DNA from: an uncultured Maribacter sp.
GTDB lineage: Bacteria; Bacteroidota; Bacteroidia; Flavobacteriales; Flavobacteriaceae
Assembly: GCF_947500985.1 (NCBI RefSeq)
Contig: NZ_CANMTX010000002.1
Span: forward strand, 186,001-250,000
Direction: 5' to 3'
DNA: 64,000 bases
Shown here: positions 37,243 through 45,218 of the stretch, piece by piece
Layout: each line of letters starts with the position of its first letter
How positions within the stretch are numbered: position 1 is the stretch's first letter
The notes under the pieces: model-generated
Database searches by the model: none
What the model saw: the letters and a program-made list of their open reading frames with translations, nothing else
Told to the model about the DNA's origin: nothing
Program-made: the position numbers and the translations under genes

Positions 37243-38281
37243 AACTATTCATATTCTGGTCATTCGACTATCCGCAATGGGTGATGTTGCTATGACCGTG
37301 CCTGTTATTATGGGTGTCATTAAAAAATATCCCGAAGTAAAAATCACCGTTTTAACAAAAGCCTTTACTGCGCCAATATTTGCCAACATACCTAATGTAA
37401 AGGTCTATAATGCTGATGTAAAAGGAAAGCACAAAGGCATTTTGGGTCTTTGGAAATTATACCAAGAATTAAAAGCGTTACAGATTGATGTAGTTGCAGA
37501 CTTGCATAATGTTCTTCGTAGTTCTATTCTAAAACAGTTTTTTAAACTATCTGCCATTCCATTAATTCAAGTGGATAAGGGAAGGGCAGCTAAGAAAGCT
37601 TTGGTAAATCCAAAACGAACATCTTTTAGCCCTTTACCAACTACTTTTAAACGCTATGCTGAGGTTTTTAGCAAGCTTGGTTATCCTGTTACAATAAGTG
37701 AGATTGAAACCTTATCTAAAAAACCAATTCCTGAGTCTGCAAATAGCTTGATTAATTTTGAAGGAAAGTTGAAAATTGGTATTGCCCCGTTTGCGGCTTT
37801 TAGCGGGAAAATGTATCCATTACCATTGATGGAGAAAGTTTTAAGTGATCTTAACGCTTCCAATAAATATTCAATAGTTTTATTTGGAGGAGGGAAAAAG
37901 GAAATTGAGGTTTTAGCAAAATGGGAATCTCAATTTAACAATTGCTCAAATGCAGCAGGCAAATTGTCATTTTCAGACGAATTGAGCTTAATATCTAATC
38001 TTCAGTTAATGTTAGCGATGGATAGTGGGAATGCCCATTTAGCTGCAATGTATGGTGTGCCAACCGTAACAATATGGGGCGTTACGCATCCGTATGCAGG
38101 TTTCTCGCCTTTTAATCAGCCAGAGCATCATGCCCTTTTATCCGACAGAAAAAAATATCCTGCTATACCCACTTCTATTTATGGTAATAAATATCCCGAT
38201 GGTTATGATAATGTAATGGAAACAATATTACCTGAAACAATCGTTCAGAAAATCAGTGAAATTTTAAGTGTTTCGGTTTAA
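37229..38281 (+). CDS. glycosyltransferase family 9 (heptosyltransferase-like)
   Basis: 350 residues from a GTG start that overlaps the previous gene by 14 nt; the next Met would cut into the first conserved strand. The N-terminal ILVIRLSAMGDVAMTVPV and C-terminal LAMDSGNAHLAAMYGVPTVTIWG are the hallmarks of ADP-heptose:LPS heptosyltransferases. It should add a core sugar during LPS assembly on the inner face of the inner membrane. The donor may not be heptose in this group. Its stop overlaps the end of the convergent TetR gene by 4 nt. Confidence 0.9.
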   Translation: MATNKTIHILVIRLSAMGDVAMTVPVIMGVIKKYPEVKITVLTKAFTAPIFANIPNVKVYNADVKGKHKGILGLWKLYQELKALQIDVVADLHNVLRSSILKQFFKLSAIPLIQVDKGRAAKKALVNPKRTSFSPLPTTFKRYAEVFSKLGYPVTISEIETLSKKPIPESANSLINFEGKLKIGIAPFAAFSGKMYPLPLMEKVLSDLNASNKYSIVLFGGGKKEIEVLAKWESQFNNCSNAAGKLSFSDELSLISNLQLMLAMDSGNAHLAAMYGVPTVTIWGVTHPYAGFSPFNQPEHHALLSDRKKYPAIPTSIYGNKYPDGYDNVMETILPETIVQKISEILSVSV

Positions 38282-38895
38282 GAATTTACGGGCTTAGCTT
38301 CTATACTTTTAAAGTATTGACGTATCTGAGACATAAATCGATATTTTTTAGAAGAAGGAGCTGCACTTGTCATTAAAATTCTTACTCCGAAATAAGAACT
38401 CATTATAAAAGTAGCTGCAGCTTCACAATCTGCATGGCGGTCTAAATAGCCATTAAATTTTCCTTTTTGTAGAGCAGTTACTAGATTTACCTCCCATACA
38501 GTAACAATCTCATTTAGATGACGCATAACAACATCATTCTTACCATTGAATTCGGCCAAAAAATTACTTAGAACACAACCATAATCCATTTCATTATGAA
38601 CTGCGGTTTCCAAGGCATCGTCGAAACATTTTGTAATAAGTGTTAATGGATTATCATGACCCTCAATAGGTTCTATTAATGTGCTGTATATTTTACGTGC
38701 AAGAAGATTTTCTATAATTTGTATAAAAAAATCTTCTTTAGATTCGAAGTGATAATAAAAAGCACCTTTAGAAAGGTCTAGTTTTTTTAGAATATCATCT
38801 ATACTAGTATCGTAATACCCTTGGGCATAAAACAATTCTAATCCGGTGTTCTGTAAACGTTGCATGGTTGCCATGCGCTTAAGGCTCTTGTTCAT
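38278..38895 (-). CDS. TetR/AcrR family transcriptional regulator
   Basis: 205 residues. The N-terminal helix-turn-helix covers about 12-58: GLELFYAQGYYDTSIDDIL, then LDLSKGAFYYHFESKEDFF. The ligand domain has two Cys (in DYGCVLSN and ADCEAA). This resembles TetR_C-type regulators of the AcrR group. A perfect GACCA-TG-TGGTC palindrome lies 24-35 nt upstream of its start, consistent with autoregulation. The same 12-mer occurs again at 50720, in front of the ArsS-type cluster and degP. The effector is unknown. Confidence 0.9.
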   Translation of the reverse strand: MNKSLKRMATMQRLQNTGLELFYAQGYYDTSIDDILKKLDLSKGAFYYHFESKEDFFIQIIENLLARKIYSTLIEPIEGHDNPLTLITKCFDDALETAVHNEMDYGCVLSNFLAEFNGKNDVVMRHLNEIVTVWEVNLVTALQKGKFNGYLDRHADCEAAATFIMSSYFGVRILMTSAAPSSKKYRFMSQIRQYFKSIEAKPVNS

Positions 38896-38918
38896 AATAT
38901 GTAGATTTGGGTAAATCC

Positions 38919-38930
38919 GACCATGTGGTC
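38919..38930. promoter_or_regulatory. candidate TetR operator, autoregulatory site
   Basis: GACCATGTGGTC is an inverted repeat GACCA/TGGTC with a 2 nt spacer. It is 24 nt upstream of the tetR start and within the divergent region shared with the M48 gene. On the minus strand it extends to AGACCACATGGTCGG, matching the site at 50720 over 15 positions apart from the two central bases. Confidence 0.65.
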
Positions 38931-39183
38931 TTTTTATACAACAGTTTACCTCCTAAGATTATTTATAAAATTGGATGAAATGCAATATTTTTTCGATGAA
39001 TGTTTAAAAATTGGTCAAAGAACAACATTTTCAATATTAAAACAGACTAACAAGTTGGTATACAAATTATTGCATTAACCTACATAATGCCATATTAACC
39101 TTAAGATATTTCTTGAATAGGATTAAAATAAATCTTGTTTATAAAAGTTTATGATTCGTACCAAAACCAATAATCGACCATAA

Positions 39184-41292
39184 ATGACCAACTCTTTCTA
39201 CCCAACAAGTCCTACTGAAATCCCTAAAAAGCTAACTGGTTTAACAAGCAGCTATCAATTGAAATCATTTTTAGCTATACTGGCCATTGTATTATTTTTT
39301 GCGCTTTATGCTGCAATGGTAACAGCATTGGGTTATTTGCTTTACTATGCGGTCATCTATGATATGGGGCATATTAATAAGTTTACTATTATTCTTAAGG
39401 TAGGTGCAATTGCAGGGGCAGCAATGCTTTTTGTTTTTACACTCAAGTTTATTTTTAAGCTCAAAAACCATAAACCGGTAAACCGTATTAAATTGGTTAA
39501 AGAAAAAAATAAATTGTTATGGAGTTTTATTGATCAGATATGCAAGGAAACAGGTGCACCAAAGCCTAAGGCTATCTATATGGATCCTGATGTCAATGCT
39601 TATGTATCATATAGCAATATGTGGTTAAGTTTATTTTTACCAATAAGAAAGGAATTAACTATTGGTATGGGTCTTACAGATTGTCTTAACCTATCTGAAT
39701 TTAAAGCGGTAATTAGTCATGAATTTGGTCATTTTGCTCAACGTAGCATGAAGATCGGGAGTTATATTATATCTGCTAATACCATTATTCATGACATGAT
39801 TTTTGAAAGGGATAAGTGGGATGATGCTCTTGATCAATGGCGTGCATCTGACATTAGGCTTTCTGCTGCGGCTTGGGTAATTACACCAATGATATGGGTT
39901 ATAAGACAAATTCTAAATTTGTTTTATCAGTTTTTGAATTTAATGTATTCTTCATTGTCCAGAGAAATGGAATTTAATGCAGATAAGGTTGCCGTTAAAA
40001 CTTCTGGTAGTGATGCAATTATTTCCGCACTTTGGAAATTAGACGGAGGCTCAGAAGCATGGGGTATAACTATGAACAATGGTATTTTGGCGGGCAAAAA
40101 GAACATTTTCGTTAAAAACCTTTATGCCAATAACGGTTTGGCCAATAAAAGAAATGCTGTTGAGCAAGGTAAAGCACTTAAAGAATTGCCTACGGACATT
40201 AGAGGTGGTAAAAAGTATTTTTCTGCTTCAGAACATTCTAAGGTAGGCATGTATACTAGTCACCCGCCTAATGATAAGCGAGAGAATAGTGCTAAATCAC
40301 CATATGTTTTTTGTGAAATTGATGAGAGGTCTCCTTGGAATTTGTTTGAAAGTAGAGAAGAAATTCAGATGGAAATGACTTTATTGCTTTATAAAATGTA
40401 TTTAAACCAAGTTCCAAAAGAATGGCAATCATCTGAAGTATTAGAAGGGTTTATAAAGTCCGAAACCCGGGGAGCAGAATTGTTCAAAGAATATGAGAAT
40501 ACATTTTCTAACCGATTTTTTCAAATTCCCAATGCGGAAAAGTTATCAGCTGCGTTACTAGAAATTGGTACGCCTACAAAGAAGGTTTTAGCTAGCTTAA
40601 AATCTGAATTAAAAGATTTAATGCTACCAATTAATGAAATAGAAACTTTAATTGTCAAAGCTCAAAATATTGCTCAAGGTACAACTAAGGAAAAGACTTT
40701 TTCTTTTAAAGGGGTAGAGTATAATAAGAAAACATTAGAGAATGGATATAATTTTTTACTAAACAAAAGGGAGGAGCATTTTAACCAAAGCTTTGAAAAT
40801 TGGGATTATTCTTTTTGTGCGTTTTTTATTCTGTTGGCTAGAAAAGATGGTAAAGAAGAGCAATTGCAACGACTTTATAAACAACATGAAACGTTATCTA
40901 TGTTCTATAGAAATATGACTACTACCAAGAATACAATTTACAATCGTGTAATTGAGGTTCAGAATATTGGTGAAGTAACCAAAGAACATATACACTCTTT
41001 AACCGCAAGCGTAAAAAAATCATTTGATTCGTTAAACGAGGAAGTTAACAATTTAGATAAATTAGATTTTGTTCCAATGCCAAATATTGAATCTATTCAA
41101 GAATTAAAGGAGGCTTTGGTAGAAAATGGAGAATTAAAAAAAGAGCATGGATTAATTTTTGAAAACGGGGGTTTTAATAAGATGATGCAGCAATTAGAAA
41201 CAGCTATTTTTAATTGTCAAAGAATAGACCAAAAAAGTATTAGTAGCATTTTACTGTTTCACAAACAATTAGAACTGTTTTTAGAGGAGTAG
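39184..41292 (+). CDS. large M48-family membrane metallopeptidase
   Basis: 702 residues. Two membrane helices occupy about 28-55 and 78-97. The zinc site is SHEFGHFAQ (HExxH) near 180, a further hydrophobic segment lies near 235-260, and the third zinc ligand is expected in SREMEFNADKVAV. The block YTSHPPNDKRENS is typical of M48. The last 300 or so residues form a helical, charged region with no domain I recognise, making the protein about twice the length of HtpX. The active site should face the cytoplasm or membrane. It is divergent from tetR, 288 nt away, and may be a target. A terminator follows. Confidence 0.87.
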   Translation: MTNSFYPTSPTEIPKKLTGLTSSYQLKSFLAILAIVLFFALYAAMVTALGYLLYYAVIYDMGHINKFTIILKVGAIAGAAMLFVFTLKFIFKLKNHKPVNRIKLVKEKNKLLWSFIDQICKETGAPKPKAIYMDPDVNAYVSYSNMWLSLFLPIRKELTIGMGLTDCLNLSEFKAVISHEFGHFAQRSMKIGSYIISANTIIHDMIFERDKWDDALDQWRASDIRLSAAAWVITPMIWVIRQILNLFYQFLNLMYSSLSREMEFNADKVAVKTSGSDAIISALWKLDGGSEAWGITMNNGILAGKKNIFVKNLYANNGLANKRNAVEQGKALKELPTDIRGGKKYFSASEHSKVGMYTSHPPNDKRENSAKSPYVFCEIDERSPWNLFESREEIQMEMTLLLYKMYLNQVPKEWQSSEVLEGFIKSETRGAELFKEYENTFSNRFFQIPNAEKLSAALLEIGTPTKKVLASLKSELKDLMLPINEIETLIVKAQNIAQGTTKEKTFSFKGVEYNKKTLENGYNFLLNKREEHFNQSFENWDYSFCAFFILLARKDGKEEQLQRLYKQHETLSMFYRNMTTTKNTIYNRVIEVQNIGEVTKEHIHSLTASVKKSFDSLNEEVNNLDKLDFVPMPNIESIQELKEALVENGELKKEHGLIFENGGFNKMMQQLETAIFNCQRIDQKSISSILLFHKQLELFLEE

Positions 41293-41316
41293 ATATGTAC
41301 AATATCTAGTAATTAA

Positions 41317-41350
41317 AACACCAAGCTAACGTATTAACCTGGTGTTTTTT
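41317..41350 (+). terminator. intrinsic terminator between M48 and ArsS-like genes
   Basis: AACACCA (41317-41323) pairs with TGGTGTT (41340-41346) and six Ts run to 41350. The loop is long (16 nt). It separates convergent genes. Confidence 0.75.
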
Positions 41351-41375
41351 GTTTTAAATGAAACTGCTTTTAAGA

Positions 41376-42431
41376 TTAAGCAACAGTCCCCTGGCAACTA
41401 CTACCGGCACCTGCTGTACAACCATAACAATGCTGTGATATGATAATGTTTCTATCGTTCAATAGATCTTCGTTATAATCTTTAATATGTTTCACCTTAC
41501 TAGCTACTTTTAGGTCTAGCATTTGGTTAAAATCACAATCGTATAACCATCCATCCCAACTAATAGATATCGTATTGGTACACATTACATTTTCTACTGC
41601 TGAGGGATTATATGCTTCTACCAAAGCATACATATAATCTTCATAGTTTTCTGAGGCTATCAAATAATCTAAGAAACGTGCTATAGGCAAATTGGTAATT
41701 GCAAACAGGTTATGAAATTGAATATCAAAATCTTCTTTTAAAGCTTTTTTGAAATCCTTTTCCATAGCTGCTTGGTCACCTGGTAAATATGCACCTGATG
41801 GATTATAGACTAAATCCAGCCTTAAATCGCTACCTGGCATACCATAACCTCTTGCGTTTAGTTCTTGCAATGCTTTGATTGACTTATCAAAAACACCGTC
41901 TCCTCTTTGCTTATCTGTTTTACCACGTGTATAGTGTGGCATTGAAGAAATAACGTGTACGTTATGCTTTTTAAAGAAATCTGGTAAATGATAATATTTT
42001 TTATTTGCTCTTATAATAGTAAGGTTAGAACGAACAATGAAATCTTTAATACCTGCTTTTGCAGCTTCTTCTACGAACCATTCAAAATCAGGATTCATTT
42101 CTGGTGCTCCACCAGTTAAATCTAAAGTATGAGCTCCTGTATTTTTAATGACCTCCAAACATTGTTTCATGGTATCGCGAGTCATAATTTCTTTACGATC
42201 AGGACCAGCATCTACGTGGCAATGTTCACAAACTTGATTACACATGTAACCCACATTAATTTGTAAGATTTCCAACTTTTTAGGTCGTAAAGGAAAATGT
42301 CCAATTTCGGCAATTTTATCTTTAAAATAAGGAAGCTCGCCATCAGCAAAAATTCCTCCATTCAATATTTCTAATTGCTTATTGGAAACTGCTAAATCGT
42401 TTCCTGTCGCTTTTAATGATTTTGTAGCCAT
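41376..42431 (-). CDS. arsS: ArsS-type radical SAM enzyme (arsenosugar biosynthesis family)
   Basis: 351 residues. The radical SAM cluster ligands are C64, C68 and C71 in CNQVCEHC, followed by LDLTGGAPEMNP and RSNLTI. The C-terminal region (DUF3641 type) ends in a Cys-rich tail with QHCYGCTAGAGSSCQG. This layout is that of the radical SAM/Cys-rich family named ArsS, which in cyanobacteria links dimethylarsenic to the 5'-deoxyadenosyl group. No ArsM methyltransferase is in this window, so arsenic as the substrate is a family-based inference. Three GAACAAC heptamers end 7 nt before its start codon. Confidence 0.85.
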   Translation of the reverse strand: MATKSLKATGNDLAVSNKQLEILNGGIFADGELPYFKDKIAEIGHFPLRPKKLEILQINVGYMCNQVCEHCHVDAGPDRKEIMTRDTMKQCLEVIKNTGAHTLDLTGGAPEMNPDFEWFVEEAAKAGIKDFIVRSNLTIIRANKKYYHLPDFFKKHNVHVISSMPHYTRGKTDKQRGDGVFDKSIKALQELNARGYGMPGSDLRLDLVYNPSGAYLPGDQAAMEKDFKKALKEDFDIQFHNLFAITNLPIARFLDYLIASENYEDYMYALVEAYNPSAVENVMCTNTISISWDGWLYDCDFNQMLDLKVASKVKHIKDYNEDLLNDRNIIISQHCYGCTAGAGSSCQGTVA

Positions 42432-42437
42432 TTTTTA

Positions 42438-42464
42438 GTTGTTCGTTGTTCGTTGTTCGTTGTT
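42438..42464. repeat. GTTGTTC heptanucleotide tandem repeat in the arsS leader
   Basis: Three exact GTTGTTC units (42438-42458) and a further six matching bases. On the coding (minus) strand these are GAACAAC units ending 6-7 nt before the ArsS ATG. The edge TTCGTTGTTGG (42456-42466) is the exact reverse complement of CCAACAACGAA at 42631-42641, just after the upstream gene's stop. Confidence 0.9.
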
Positions 42465-42643
42465 GGCATTTTGTAAATGCTTCAAACTTTAACATGACAA
42501 CAATTAATTTCTTATTCTTAACCGTGAATATTCGTAATGAATATTCCATTTGCAATTTTTTTTAAACTAGCTTTAATTTCAATGTATTGATTATTAAAGA
42601 AGGCTGCTACCAACAACCATCAACGAATAACCAACAACGAAAT

Positions 42644-43849
42644 TTACATGGACAATTTATTATACTTATTCATCATCTGTACACCATGCACCAATGTTGC
42701 ACCGCTTTCAATGGCAGCACCGACATGAACGGCTTCCATCATTTCTTCTTTCGTAATTCCTTTTTGTAATCCGTCTTTGGTATACGCATCAATACAATAC
42801 GGACACTTAACCACATGCGAAACTGCTAATGCAATTAGAGATTTTTCTCTAGCACTTAGTGCGCCTTCTTCGAAAACTTTACCATAATAATCGAAAAATT
42901 TTGTTCCAAGCTCTTCGCTCCACTCTGTAATTTTTCCGAATTTTCTTAAATCTGCTGGGTCGTAATACGTATTTGCCATCTTTTTTTGAGTTTTAGTTTG
43001 TATTGAATCTTTTTGTTCTTTGTTAAAATGAATCGGAATTCCCTGTCCCATTTTTTCTATTTCAGGAAGGATTTCCATATTATCCCAAATGCCAGAAGTG
43101 AGGGTGTCACCATAAGCTTCAGGTAAGTGATTTTTGTACATTAATTTCTGTGCGGTTTCGGCTTCGTATACAAATGATTGATGATTGAAGGTTACTTCCC
43201 CATCAATAATATCCAATATCATATACCATACGCGAGTAGTGCCATCATTTGCTGGCATGCCAATAACGCCAGGGTTCAACCATAGATTATCATTATTAGT
43301 TTGATGAAAGGGTAAACCGCAATGACCTGCAATAATGATATCACTTTTAGTCTCTTGAAAACAGCGTTCTTTACTTTCTGTGGCATTTGACTTAAATACG
43401 AATTCAGAAGTATTTCTATAGTTTCCATGGACTACGGTTACTTTTTTACCAGCATAATCAAAACTGATGTACTCTGGTATTTCCTTCATCCAACCTAAGG
43501 ACTGTTGAGATAAATGACCCTTAGTATACGGAAACCACATTTTTGAAAAATCGTCGCAACGGCTACCACTCTTAAAATCGCATCCACAATCTTCGCTATC
43601 GCTAGCCAATTGTAGCTCTACATTACCTGCAATGCTTAATGCACCCCATTTTTGAAACAGTTGTACGGTTTCTTCTGGTTGTGCACAATACCCGGTAATG
43701 TCTCCAGTGCTTATACAGTTTTCAGGTTTAATACCCTCTTCTTCAGCAATAGAAATCAATTTTTCTAAAGCTTGTAGATTGCTATACACACCACCGAAAA
43801 GCAATAGTTTTCCTTCTTTTACCCCAATATGTTTTATTTCTTTATCCAT
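42644..43849 (-). CDS. degenerate metallophosphoesterase fused to an AhpD-like peroxidase domain
   Basis: 401 residues from the ATG at 43849; a start at 43891 is possible but would overlap the symporter gene more. Residues about 8-255 follow the YfcE/ApaH-type metallophosphoesterase order, but key ligands differ: the D-x-H of motif I reads GGVYSN, GNHD reads GNVE and GHTH reads GHCG, while STGDITGYC and VVHGN remain. This half is Cys-rich (CGC, SRC, ERC, GHC). Residues about 290-401 are a complete AhpD/carboxymuconolactone-decarboxylase-like domain with CPYC, the form known as arsenosugar-biosynthesis-associated peroxidase-like protein. The gene lies between the symporter and arsS genes. Confidence 0.83.
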   Translation of the reverse strand: MDKEIKHIGVKEGKLLLFGGVYSNLQALEKLISIAEEEGIKPENCISTGDITGYCAQPEETVQLFQKWGALSIAGNVELQLASDSEDCGCDFKSGSRCDDFSKMWFPYTKGHLSQQSLGWMKEIPEYISFDYAGKKVTVVHGNYRNTSEFVFKSNATESKERCFQETKSDIIIAGHCGLPFHQTNNDNLWLNPGVIGMPANDGTTRVWYMILDIIDGEVTFNHQSFVYEAETAQKLMYKNHLPEAYGDTLTSGIWDNMEILPEIEKMGQGIPIHFNKEQKDSIQTKTQKKMANTYYDPADLRKFGKITEWSEELGTKFFDYYGKVFEEGALSAREKSLIALAVSHVVKCPYCIDAYTKDGLQKGITKEEMMEAVHVGAAIESGATLVHGVQMMNKYNKLSM

Positions 43850-45174
43850 GTAGGTATTATATAAACGAATAGGCAACATATGATGCCCCAAAAATTAATC
43901 CAAAGTAAATTGGCATACTTGCCGGTTGTAAAAATTAAATTATCTGGAAACCAGTTAAAAATTAAAAGGAAACCAAATATCAATCCGATGAAAACACTTA
44001 AGTGAAAACTGATTTTAGGTGCTTTGTCTTTCCAAAATATAAATACAGGAGTAAGACCTATCACCATAGTTCCACTAATTGTCGTAGCAGATAATATCTC
44101 TGCATCTAAAAAAACGGGTATGGTACCTAACATAGCTATTGCTACCATTGACCAACGTCCAAATTTTAATGTGTTTCCTAGATTTAAATCTAATGCCAAT
44201 AATTTTGAAAATGATGAAAAAGTAGAATCTAATGTAGATGCGGCAGAGGTGATCATGATGAAATTGATGACTAATAATATTACGGTTCCAAATGCTTTAC
44301 CAACTTGTACTGCAGCCTGACCGTGCATACCTTGAAATTGTGCATATACGCCGATAATACTAAATAAGATGATACAGATTGCACCTAGTACACTTGCCCA
44401 TAAAAAACTCTTCAATGTTACTTTCGGACTACTGATAAATCCTCTATCGGTTAACACTGGGTCATGAAAGGGATAACTAAAGGATTGTAGCAATGCAGCG
44501 AATAGTAAATTGAGCCCTGTTTCAAAAGACCAAATTCCAGAATTAACCACTTCGGTAGTGGTGATTGCATTATCCTTTCCAAAAATAGTGAACAATATTA
44601 CCGCTAATAGTATAGAAAATAGCCCCATTTGGACAACATCGGTGAAAATTGAACTGCTCATGCCTCCTTTGAGTACATATGCCAATGTTAGTCCGGTAAA
44701 TACTAAAATGGACCAATAATATGGGCTCGTACCCATTTCGCCAAAGTAAGATCCTATCACCATGGTGTTACTCCAAACTTCATTGAACAATCTAAATGCA
44801 ATTAATATGGAGAATATAGTCACGGCAGATTTACCGAATTTTGAAGATAGAAAATGATGAATACTGGTGTATTTACCATGAAGTCTCAATTTGTAAATGA
44901 CGATACCTGCTACGGCAAAAGACAAATAATACCCTGCATAAGCTACGCCACCAACGATACCAAAATCTAATCCTAAATTTGCCGCGTTCGTAATGCTCTT
45001 TGCAAAAATCCATGAGATAATTAAACTACCCATTAACATAAAAGTATTGGGCGCTTTCTTTTTTTGTACTGCTTTAAAAAATTGATTGGTATCTTTTGCC
45101 CATGGGGAAAGGAAGAACAACACCAAACTTGATGCTATTATTAATCCCCATTGCCAAATCTTTACTTCAGTCAT
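43834..45174 (-). CDS. sodium/solute symporter (SSS family)
   Basis: 446 residues with about 12-13 predicted helices. Features of the SSS family include the early KKAPNTFMLMGSLIISW region, GGVAYAGYYLSFAVAG, the YTSIHHFLSSKFG loop and ITSAASTLDSTFSSFSKLLALD, where the Ser/Thr-rich part contributes to the Na2 site in this fold. It should import a small solute with sodium across the inner membrane. Its 3' end overlaps the next gene by 16 nt. The 44 nt before its start contain four CCTAACT heptamers. The substrate is unknown; the SusC/SusD pair upstream suggests it finishes the import of whatever they bring in. Confidence 0.87.
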   Translation of the reverse strand: MTEVKIWQWGLIIASSLVLFFLSPWAKDTNQFFKAVQKKKAPNTFMLMGSLIISWIFAKSITNAANLGLDFGIVGGVAYAGYYLSFAVAGIVIYKLRLHGKYTSIHHFLSSKFGKSAVTIFSILIAFRLFNEVWSNTMVIGSYFGEMGTSPYYWSILVFTGLTLAYVLKGGMSSSIFTDVVQMGLFSILLAVILFTIFGKDNAITTTEVVNSGIWSFETGLNLLFAALLQSFSYPFHDPVLTDRGFISSPKVTLKSFLWASVLGAICIILFSIIGVYAQFQGMHGQAAVQVGKAFGTVILLVINFIMITSAASTLDSTFSSFSKLLALDLNLGNTLKFGRWSMVAIAMLGTIPVFLDAEILSATTISGTMVIGLTPVFIFWKDKAPKISFHLSVFIGLIFGFLLIFNWFPDNLIFTTGKYANLLWINFWGIICCLFVYIIPTWIKK

Positions 45175-45187
45175 TTTTTTGGTTTTT

Positions 45188-45215
45188 CCTAACTCCTAAC
45201 TCCTAACTCCTAACT
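45188..45215. repeat. CCTAACT heptanucleotide tandem repeat before the symporter gene
   Basis: Four exact CCTAACT units fill most of the 44 nt between the SusD stop and the symporter start. On the coding strand they read AGTTAGG and are followed by an A-rich leader of about 13 nt and the ATG. A change in unit number would alter the distance between the stop and the next start. Confidence 0.92.
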
Positions 45216-45218
45216 CTG

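Noticed and set aside
42438-42464. Possible CRISPR-like repeat
   Set aside because: Units are 7 nt and contiguous, with no spacers and no cas genes nearby.
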